The notes beneath the pieces are model-generated. The model was not told where the DNA came from. It searched no databases and saw nothing but the letters and a program-made list of their open reading frames with translations. DNA of 64,000 nucleotides from Marinobacter caseinilyticus (GTDB taxonomy: Bacteria > Pseudomonadota > Gammaproteobacteria > Pseudomonadales > Oleiphilaceae): assembly GCF_011074955.1 (NCBI RefSeq), contig NZ_WUQJ01000028.1, forward strand, positions 1 through 64,000, given 5' to 3'. The position numbers were made by a program, and so were the translations under genes. Shown in pieces: positions 55,291 through 64,000 of this stretch (within the stretch, counting starts at the first letter, position 1; every line of letters begins with the position of its first letter).

Positions 55291-56883
55291 ATGAACGAAC
55301 TACTGAGTATCTCGGAACTCTCCATCGCCTTCGATTCCGGAGCCCCGGTCGTCAACGATTTGTCGTTTTCACTGGGTCACGGTGAAACCCTTGCCCTGGT
55401 CGGTGAAAGCGGTTCCGGTAAATCGGTGACAGCACTGTCGATCCTACGCCTGCTCGACGAACGTCACGCGCGTTTTCCCACAGGTCAGGTGCTGTATCAG
55501 GGCGAGAATCTGCTGACGGCCCCCATTAAACGTTTGCGCCAGATTCGCGGACAGCAAATCAGCATGATCTTTCAGGAACCGATGACCTCGCTCAATCCTT
55601 TGCACACGGTTGAAAAGCAAATCTCGGAAACTCTCGCGCTTCACAAGGGGCTCCGCGCCCAACAAGCGAAGGTTCGATGTATCGAGTTGCTTGAGTTGGT
55701 TGGGATTGACGACGCAGAACAACGATTGGACAGCTACCCTCACCAGCTCTCTGGCGGCCAGAAGCAGCGAGTAATGATCGCCATGGCCTTGGCCAACGAA
55801 CCCGATCTGCTGATCGCCGACGAGCCCACTACGGCGCTGGACGTCACCGTCCAGAAACAGGTGCTGGAGCTGCTGCGAGATCTCCAGCAATCCATGGGCA
55901 TGGCCATCTTGCTCATCACCCACGATTTATCGATTGTCAGGCGATACGCCGACCGGGTGATTGTGATGGAGAACGGGCAATTGGTGGAGACGGCCGACAC
56001 GAACACGCTGTTTCAGTCGCCTCAACACCCGTATACCCAAAAGCTATTGGATGCCGAGCCGCCGGCGACGCCAACGCCGGCACGCGAACAGACCGCTGAG
56101 TTGTTGTCCGTCAGAGAGCTCAATGTCCGATTTGCGACCCGCAAATCCTTGTTCGGTAAAACCCTGGAATCCTTTCATGCGGTTAAGAACGTCAGCTTCT
56201 CCCTACGCCATGGTCAGACGCTGGGCATTGTAGGCGAAAGCGGTAGCGGTAAAACCACCATTGGTCATGCCTTGCTGAAACTGACGAACAGTGATGGGGG
56301 CATCCTGTTTAAAGGTCACGCCCTCGACAACCTGAATCAAAAACAATTTCGCCCCTTCCGACGGATGGTTCAAATTGTCTTTCAGGATCCATTTGGCAGC
56401 CTTAGCCCAAGAATGTCGATTGCCGAGATTGTCGGCGAAGGACTCCTGGTGCATGAGCCGGGAAACCCTGACACCCACGAGCAGAAAGTCATCAATGCCC
56501 TGAAGGATGTAGGGTTGGACCCGGCGGTCAGACATCGCTACCCCCATGAATTTTCCGGCGGTCAGCGCCAGCGTATTGCGATCGCCCGAGCCCTGGTCCT
56601 CCAACCTGAATTGATCATTCTGGATGAACCCACCTCCGCACTTGACCGGACGGTTCAAAAGCAGGTCATCCAGTTATTGGGTGATCTGCAAACACGCTAT
56701 GGTTTAAGCTACATTTTCATCAGTCATGATTTGGCGGTGGTCCGTGCGCTCAGCCATCAATTGCTGGTATTGAAAAAGGGCGAGATCGTCGAGTACGGAC
56801 CGGCGAACGAATTATTTGAGCGGCCGGCCACTGAGTACACACAAGAGCTGCTGAGTGCCGCATTTTTCTATCAGAGCGCGTGA
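55291..56883 (+). CDS. yejF: Double-domain ABC transporter ATPase, YejF-like
   Basis: A fused pair of nucleotide-binding domains, 530 residues. Walker A GESGSGKS and GESGSGKT, signatures LSGGQ and FSGGQ, and Walker B/Glu motifs are all intact, so both ATP sites should be active. It starts one base after yejE and completes the importer. Confidence 0.95.
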   Translation: MNELLSISELSIAFDSGAPVVNDLSFSLGHGETLALVGESGSGKSVTALSILRLLDERHARFPTGQVLYQGENLLTAPIKRLRQIRGQQISMIFQEPMTSLNPLHTVEKQISETLALHKGLRAQQAKVRCIELLELVGIDDAEQRLDSYPHQLSGGQKQRVMIAMALANEPDLLIADEPTTALDVTVQKQVLELLRDLQQSMGMAILLITHDLSIVRRYADRVIVMENGQLVETADTNTLFQSPQHPYTQKLLDAEPPATPTPAREQTAELLSVRELNVRFATRKSLFGKTLESFHAVKNVSFSLRHGQTLGIVGESGSGKTTIGHALLKLTNSDGGILFKGHALDNLNQKQFRPFRRMVQIVFQDPFGSLSPRMSIAEIVGEGLLVHEPGNPDTHEQKVINALKDVGLDPAVRHRYPHEFSGGQRQRIAIARALVLQPELIILDEPTSALDRTVQKQVIQLLGDLQTRYGLSYIFISHDLAVVRALSHQLLVLKKGEIVEYGPANELFERPATEYTQELLSAAFFYQSA

Positions 56884-57007
56884 CCATAGACTCTGATATG
56901 ACCGCTGCTGCGCAGACGAGATGTAACTACGACCAATTGAGTGTTACCCACACCCTGAGTGTTCGGGGATAATGCAGCTCAGGAACCTTCAACAAGGGAG
57001 AATACCC

Positions 57008-57793
57008 ATGGGATTACTCAGCGGTAAACGTGCGCTGATCGTTGGTGTTGCCAGCAAGCTGTCCATCGCAGCTGGTATCGCGGAAGCTTTTTACCAGCAG
57101 GGTGCCGAACTGGCATTCACTTATCAGAACGAAAAATTGAAATCTCGCGTTGAGGGCTTTGCCGAAGGCTGGGGAAGCTCCCTGACCTTTCCCTGCGATG
57201 TCGCCAGTGACGACGAGATTGAGACAATGTTTACTGAACTGGGCAAGCACTGGGATGGCATCGACATTATTGTCCACTCCGTGGGTTTTGCGCCCGCACA
57301 TGAACTCAACGGAAACTATGTCGATGTAACGACACGAGAGGGTTTCCGAATTGCCCACGACATCAGTTCCTACAGCTTTGTGGCTCTCGCCAAAGGTGGC
57401 CGCAAACTGCTGCGCGAAAATGGCTCAATGCTTACCCTGACTTACCTGGGTGCCGAAAAAGTACTCCAGAATTACAACGTGATGGGGCTTGCGAAAGCGT
57501 CCCTGGAAGCCAATGTGCGATATATGGCGGCCAGCCTGGGCGAAGATGGCATTCGGGTGAACGGTATTTCTGCCGGCCCAATCAGAACTCTGGCCGCCTC
57601 CGGCATCAAAAGTTTTCGTAGGATGCTGAATGAGAATGCCAAGCGAGCACCCATTCGCCGCAATGTAACCATTGAAGAAGTGGGTAATAGTGCCGCCTTC
57701 CTGTGCTCTGATATGGCCAGTGGCGTCACCGGTGAGATCATGTACGTTGACGGTGGCTTTAATATTACGGCCATGGGCAATCTGGAAGAGTAA
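57008..57793 (+). CDS. fabI: Enoyl-[acyl-carrier-protein] reductase
   Basis: NADH-dependent reductase for the last step of each fatty-acid elongation cycle; target of triclosan-type inhibitors. 261 residues. The catalytic pair is in YNVMGLAK (Tyr, then Lys six residues on), with [13 protein letters not shown] as the cofactor loop. AAGGGAG lies 8 bases before ATG 57008. It has its own upstream spacer after yejF. Confidence 0.96.
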   Translation: MGLLSGKRALIVGVASKLSIAAGIAEAFYQQGAELAFTYQNEKLKSRVEGFAEGWGSSLTFPCDVASDDEIETMFTELGKHWDGIDIIVHSVGFAPAHELNGNYVDVTTREGFRIAHDISSYSFVALAKGGRKLLRENGSMLTLTYLGAEKVLQNYNVMGLAKASLEANVRYMAASLGEDGIRVNGISAGPIRTLAASGIKSFRRMLNENAKRAPIRRNVTIEEVGNSAAFLCSDMASGVTGEIMYVDGGFNITAMGNLEE

Positions 57794-57807
57794 CGGTCGA
57801 CTTGTAT

Positions 57808-57836
57808 CCGGGCGGCAATTCTCGAATGCTGCCCGG
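57808..57836. terminator. Hairpin between convergent fabI and PilZ genes
   Basis: CCGGGCGGCA pairs with TGCTGCCCGG (one G-U) over loop ATTCTCGAA. There is no T run, so its terminator role is likely but unproven. Confidence 0.45.
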
Positions 57837-57846
57837 TCAGCACAAC

Positions 57847-58254
57847 CTAGTCTTCCGACATTGCCTTACCGATGGCGTCCAGCCAATCGATAAAAGAAGT
57901 TTCATCGGATTCCAGAATTTTGAGGCCTACCACCCAGTCGCCAGCCTCACCCGCCTTCGTCCAAACCACTTCGCCAATCAAACTGTAACCCTCCCCGGCG
58001 TCATCAAACTTGATGAGCATCGAAAGCAGTGCGCCCAGAGAGATAGCTTCCCGAGTTTGCACCCTCACCCCTGACGTCGAGATATCGTGTGTGTAACACG
58101 TCAGTGTCTTGCCTTCGCGCTCAGACTCTGGACTTTGAGCTTCAAGTTGCAACACCACCGTAGCACGCCCCGCCAGTCGGAATTCAGAGCGCTGTTCATC
58201 CGGGGACATCAGAGTGTCCGCATCTTGTCCAAAACTGTAGTCATCGTCGTTCAT
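57847..58254 (-). CDS. PilZ-domain protein (c-di-GMP binding)
   Basis: A 135-residue single PilZ domain. The c-di-GMP motifs are present: R22-S-E-F-R26 (RxxxR) and DISTSG (DxSxxG) about 35 residues later. It therefore probably binds c-di-GMP. It is likely co-transcribed with the DUF1631 gene 68 bases upstream, whose C-terminal domain is PilZ-like. Output unknown. Confidence 0.9.
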   Translation of the reverse strand: MNDDDYSFGQDADTLMSPDEQRSEFRLAGRATVVLQLEAQSPESEREGKTLTCYTHDISTSGVRVQTREAISLGALLSMLIKFDDAGEGYSLIGEVVWTKAGEAGDWVVGLKILESDETSFIDWLDAIGKAMSED

Positions 58255-58322
58255 ATCCGTTCACCTTACATTGGCATACCCACGTCCAACAGTCGGGGAC
58301 GCTGGGGGATGGTTGCTCCATA

Positions 58323-60167
58323 CTAACGTTGCGTCCGTCCGACGCGGATACGACCAACCACCCGGGATAACGTATCGTCAAATTCAGCAGCACTGCTCAG
58401 TACCCTGACCTCACCGCCTGCCACTTGATGAACAAGCTGATCAAACGAATATTCCCGACGGTTGAGCCCGAGTCGGTCGACGAAGATCAGTTTTCGTGAG
58501 GCATTGATGCGCACCGCCAATTTAAGCCGAACCGATGCAGAGGCTCCGCCTTCGTCCGTATTGGATTCGGCATCAAGCACAATCCACCCGCCCGGTTTGA
58601 TGCCATCCACCTGCTGAGTTGCCGCATTGACTCTTGCCTGCTCTTTTTGTCTGGCAATGGCCGCTTCATCCGCTAACCGGACAGCTTCGGCCTCGCCCTG
58701 CTGTCGGGCAAGCTCGGCGGCCTTGAGGTCGTCTTCTTGTTGCCGCTTTAGGTCAGCTTCAACAATCTGTTTTCGCAGAGCATCCGCTTTCTCCTTTGCA
58801 GCCATCGCGGCTTTTTCCCGCTGACGGCGTTGAGCTTCAAGTACTTTTGCCAATGCCGACACCGTATCTGACAACACACCGCCAAATTTGTTAAGTGGCG
58901 GAAGGGGACGAAGCCGCTCTTCGGTCTGCTGCTGAAATTCTTTCCACGAGGTCAACGCCAATTTCACACCGAAACCGTTGGTCCAAAGTACTTCCTGCGA
59001 TTCGTCCAGCAGTGCCAGGAAAAACCGCCGCTGTTCGTGACTTCCCTCACCCTCTACGTACCAGTTTCCAACCGCATTGTTCACCTCCGCGACGTCGGCC
59101 CTGGATGGGCTCAACCAGCGGCCGTCGAAAGTGAATGGCCGATCTGGCGAAATCGCCGCAAACCGCTCAACATCGTCACCTCTGAGGCGAGTCATCATCA
59201 CTGATTCAACCCCTTCGAGTGCTTGTGCTGGCAGTTTGTTACTCTTCACCCGACCCCAGACATCGGTTATCCGGTCACCAAGCTGTTCACCGACCTGATA
59301 CAGCCGATCCCGATCTTTATCGGACAGACTCGGATCTCCGATCCAGACCAACCACTCCAGCAGACGCACCGCATGGCGCCAGTTATCGCCTTCAAGACCT
59401 GAATCCCAGACAATTTCACGCAACAGTGGCAACCAATAGTCCAGAACAAACTCGGTGATTTCTTTTGGCAATTCGCGGCCGCTCAATGCGCGACCCACCG
59501 ATGCCCGGGCAGTCTGTTCGGCGCGGCGTTGGCGGGCGGCTCCGCGTTCAGTCTCCAACAGCCGGACATGCAGCCGGTCAGAGCGCTGGTGTCGTTGATC
59601 AGCCTCCTGTTGCCATTGCGCTGCAAACTGGTTGAAGGGTTCAACGCTGTCTTGCTCAAAGCACTCAGTCACCCGAGTCACGAGTTCGTCGAGTTGTTCG
59701 AGTAAGGATCGCGACGACCGGCCTCCGGAATCACTCCAGCCTCGCCAGTCCATCAGACTATCCAGCCATGACAGCAGGCTGGGGTCTATCACGGTGGAAG
59801 TCTCTGACGCCATTCGCCACGCCAGGAAAAACCGCAATCGGGCAATTCGCTGCACCAACACCGGATGAAGGCCAGAGGTCCGAAGAAAGACGTCCATGAT
59901 GCGGTCAGCAATATAAGCCGCATTCACTTGCCTTACCGTCCAGGTTTGAGAAACCGACCGCACCACATGGATAACCGATTCGTCTCTTTGTTCTTTCCAG
60001 CACGACTGCAGCAACGGGCGCCAGTCGGTGACTTGCTCCGCCGCAATCCGGCCAACCGGATACGGAAGATCAGACACTCGAATACCCGCAAGAATCTCCA
60101 CAATACGCTCATCCACAGGCGCTAGCGCGGTTTGACGGTTAGGGTGTTCCGGTTGTGTCGGTGCCAT
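58323..60167 (-). CDS. DUF1631 protein with PilZ-like C-terminal domain
   Basis: A 614-residue cytoplasmic protein matching DUF1631: long helical N-terminal region, a Lys/Glu/Gln-rich coiled coil (about 440-515) and a beta-rich PilZ-like C-terminus (DGIKPGGWIVL to the end). No RxxxR motif is evident in that domain, so c-di-GMP binding is uncertain. It is the first gene of a probable pair with the PilZ protein. Confidence 0.85.
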   Translation of the reverse strand: MAPTQPEHPNRQTALAPVDERIVEILAGIRVSDLPYPVGRIAAEQVTDWRPLLQSCWKEQRDESVIHVVRSVSQTWTVRQVNAAYIADRIMDVFLRTSGLHPVLVQRIARLRFFLAWRMASETSTVIDPSLLSWLDSLMDWRGWSDSGGRSSRSLLEQLDELVTRVTECFEQDSVEPFNQFAAQWQQEADQRHQRSDRLHVRLLETERGAARQRRAEQTARASVGRALSGRELPKEITEFVLDYWLPLLREIVWDSGLEGDNWRHAVRLLEWLVWIGDPSLSDKDRDRLYQVGEQLGDRITDVWGRVKSNKLPAQALEGVESVMMTRLRGDDVERFAAISPDRPFTFDGRWLSPSRADVAEVNNAVGNWYVEGEGSHEQRRFFLALLDESQEVLWTNGFGVKLALTSWKEFQQQTEERLRPLPPLNKFGGVLSDTVSALAKVLEAQRRQREKAAMAAKEKADALRKQIVEADLKRQQEDDLKAAELARQQGEAEAVRLADEAAIARQKEQARVNAATQQVDGIKPGGWIVLDAESNTDEGGASASVRLKLAVRINASRKLIFVDRLGLNRREYSFDQLVHQVAGGEVRVLSSAAEFDDTLSRVVGRIRVGRTQR

Positions 60168-60303
60168 TCAGTCAAAGTTCCAGAAAAGGCAGGCAAAGAA
60201 TTGGTTTGGATTCCGCTATTTAACAATCATTTGCATTCCAGCACGGCATAGCCCGGACGTCCAGCAGCACTGCGTTTCAGTTTGTGGCTTCGTTGCAATA
60301 GCG

Positions 60304-60335
60304 CACTAAATAACGCAGTATATCGAACACTAAAT
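60304..60335. promoter_or_regulatory. Paired CACTAAAT direct repeats upstream of DAHP synthase
   Basis: CACTAAAT occurs at 60304-60311 and 60328-60335, spaced 24 bp start to start, about two helical turns, in the leader of the DAHP synthase gene. Such spacing suits a dimeric or two-site regulator. No TyrR box was recognised. Confidence 0.35.
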
Positions 60336-60418
60336 TTAGCATTGGAACGACCCGCCAAGACCTGAGCGACGCCGCTCGGAAGCCTGTCGGGGTGATAGCA
60401 ATCGGGGATTATAAAAGC

Positions 60419-61492
60419 ATGTCCGGCAATAAACTTGAGAACATTAATGTGGCCAGTCAGGAAGCACTGATTACACCTGAGGCACTGAAACAGGAAATGC
60501 CGTTGTCAGACGCCGCGGCGGCGACCGTTAGTCGTGGCCGACAGGCCATTTATGACATCATGGACGGTAAAGACCATCGGCTGTTTGTCGTGGTTGGGCC
60601 TTGCTCCATTCACGACATCAAGGCAGCGCGGGAATATGCCGACAAGTTGAAGGCATTGGCCGATGAAGTCAGCGACACCTTGTGTATCGTCATGCGTGTC
60701 TATTTCGAGAAACCCCGCACGACAGTCGGCTGGAAGGGTCTGATCAACGACCCTCACCTAAACGATTCTTTCGATATTGAGCAAGGCCTGCATATCGGTC
60801 GACGTCTGTTGCTTGATATTGCCGAACTTGGGCTGCCCACGGCAACTGAAGCACTGGACCCGATTTCTCCACAGTACCTTCAGGATACCATTGCCTGGTC
60901 TGCCATTGGTGCACGAACTACCGAGTCCCAAACCCACCGTGAAATGAGCAGCGGTCTGTCCATGGCCATCGGTTTCAAGAATGGCACCGATGGCAGTCTT
61001 GATGTCGCCGTCAATGCCATGAAGTCTGTCTCCCACCCCCACAGTTTCCTTGGAATTGATCAAAAGGGGCAAGTCTCCATTGTCCGTACCAAAGGCAATG
61101 CCTATGGCCACGTGGTGCTTCGAGGTGGCGGTGGCAAGCCCAATTACGACTCCGTTAATGTGGCACTGTGTGAACAGGCGCTGGCCAAAGCCGGGCTGCG
61201 TCAATCGATAATGGTTGATTGCAGTCATGCCAATTCCAGTAAAGATCCTGGCATCCAGCCTTTGGTATTGCAGGACATTACGCACCAGATCCTGGAGGGT
61301 AACCAGTCTATTCAAGGGCTGATGGTTGAAAGTCACCTTCACTGGGGTAACCAGTCCATTCCGGATAACCTGGACGATCTAAAATACGGTGTTTCGGTTA
61401 CCGATGCGTGCATTGACTGGCCAACCACTGAAAAAGCATTGCGCGATATGCGCACCCGTCTCAAGGACGTACTGCCCAACCGGGTAAAGTAA
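60419..61492 (+). CDS. 3-deoxy-7-phosphoheptulonate (DAHP) synthase, class I
   Basis: First enzyme of the shikimate pathway, joining phosphoenolpyruvate and erythrose-4-phosphate. 357 residues, AroF/AroG type. GPCSIHD, RTTVGWKG, IGARTTESQTHRE and VDCSHANSSK hold the substrate and metal ligands. Which aromatic amino acid inhibits it cannot be read from sequence by eye. ATG 60419 is used instead of 60392. It ends at a very strong terminator. Confidence 0.94.
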   Translation: MSGNKLENINVASQEALITPEALKQEMPLSDAAAATVSRGRQAIYDIMDGKDHRLFVVVGPCSIHDIKAAREYADKLKALADEVSDTLCIVMRVYFEKPRTTVGWKGLINDPHLNDSFDIEQGLHIGRRLLLDIAELGLPTATEALDPISPQYLQDTIAWSAIGARTTESQTHREMSSGLSMAIGFKNGTDGSLDVAVNAMKSVSHPHSFLGIDQKGQVSIVRTKGNAYGHVVLRGGGGKPNYDSVNVALCEQALAKAGLRQSIMVDCSHANSSKDPGIQPLVLQDITHQILEGNQSIQGLMVESHLHWGNQSIPDNLDDLKYGVSVTDACIDWPTTEKALRDMRTRLKDVLPNRVK

Positions 61493-61516
61493 GGTTTCAG
61501 GCTGACCACCTAAACG

Positions 61517-61554
61517 AACAAGGGAACCGCGCCATGGTGCGGTTCCCTTGTTTT
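61517..61554 (+). terminator. Strong Rho-independent terminator after DAHP synthase
   Basis: A 14-bp perfect stem, AACAAGGGAACCGC with GCGGTTCCCTTGTT, over an 8-base loop, then TT. It lies in the convergent gap with cobA. Confidence 0.9.
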
Positions 61555-61597
61555 GGGCTCCCAATACTGGGCCTGACATCCATCACTGCACCAGATC

Positions 61598-63777
<2,180 letters not shown>

Positions 63778-63921
63778 CTAAATCCGTACCCGGCTTCGGG
63801 TCAAGCTTGAGGGCATTATACCTGTCGAAATCTGTTAGGCCACCGCGAAGGGTCAGCACACGCCGTTAAGTCAAATTACGGATCCCAACGAACACCCCCA
63901 CCGCACCACAACAATCCAATG

Positions 63922-64000
63922 CTACTCCTCTTCTGGGTAGCGCTTGATTGGACTGTCGCTGTTTTTATTGTCCAGCCACGCCCGCTTTTCCGCCAGTTTG
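63922..64000 (-). CDS. rarA: Replication-associated recombination protein RarA, C-terminal end (partial)
   Basis: The window ends inside a minus-strand frame whose last 25 residues read KLAEKRAWLDNKNSDSPIKR... and stop TAG at 63922-63924. The ending NSPIKRY-like is characteristic of RarA/MgsA, and rarA lies upstream of serS in pseudomonads. Between them (63730-63921) I see no crcB. The rest lies outside the window. Confidence 0.75.
   Translation of the reverse strand, partial: KLAEKRAWLDNKNSDSPIKRYPEEE

Overview
The window looks like a chromosomal segment of a marine gammaproteobacterium, most likely Marinobacter or a close relative. It is moderately GC-rich. Gene blocks known from Pseudomonas recur: nfuA-metH-DUF2970-cysI-DUF934; dnaQ-rnhA-methyltransferase-gloB-mltD-yejABEF-fabI; tRNA-Ser-yccA-tusDCB-tusE-ybiB; cobA-serS-rarA. 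An rssB/rssC pair and a PhaD-like regulator also fit. The genus is inferred from gene content; no marker gene was compared. The window is mostly core metabolism, with a few accessory stretches.

Layout. 1-2,530: ETF-ubiquinone oxidoreductase behind an 18-bp perfect palindrome that resembles a PsrA operator, then slyD. 2,771-8,449: DUF1285, sixA, gpsA, the rssB-rssC partner-switching pair, and an HD phosphohydrolase. 8,456-16,546: a FAD oxidoreductase divergent from an eight-gene, mostly stop/start-overlapping operon (desaturase, NTF2-like, SDR, FAD oxidoreductase, DUF1365, CFA-synthase-like, DUF2878, exported unknown) that probably modifies membrane fatty acids. 16,684-18,601: xthA, a PhaD-like TetR regulator and a phasin. 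18,817-18,921: a candidate small RNA. 19,041-23,354: a reactive-sulfur operon (SqrR/BigR-type sensor, two YeeE/YedE channels, persulfide dioxygenase, DUF442 protein, SulP transporter). 23,443-25,348: hemH and a lone pxpA.

25,349-28,414 is the clearest foreign remnant. It holds short tandem repeats, an integrase that keeps its reading frame but has lost catalytic residues, a Rap1a/Tai-like exported protein without an effector, and gene-poor DNA ending at tRNA-Ser(UGA). 28,721-32,050 carries yccA, the tRNA 2-thiouridylation relay tusDCB-tusE, and ybiB. 32,015-41,233 carries DUF445, nfuA, metH, DUF2970, a 34-codon membrane ORF, cysI and DUF934. 41,315-44,015 has acuI, sohB and an SCP2 protein. 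44,420-51,268 has a ChpA/PilL-like unknown, dnaQ, rnhA, a methyltransferase, gloB and mltD. 51,313-56,883 is a complete Yej-type peptide ABC transporter. 57,008-64,000 holds fabI, a PilZ and DUF1631 pair, a DAHP synthase, cobA, serS and the 3' end of rarA.

Themes. Sulfur chemistry recurs: persulfide oxidation, sulfite reduction, siroheme methylation by CobA (siroheme is the CysI cofactor), methionine synthesis, tRNA thiolation and Fe-S maturation. Lipid chemistry also recurs: ETF-QO for beta-oxidation electrons, desaturation and methylene or methyl transfer, a phasin, FabI and SCP2. The best candidates for something undescribed are the lipid-modification operon, whose CFA-like enzyme lacks two known bicarbonate ligands and whose last gene is an unknown exported protein, the candidate sRNA, and the decayed island.
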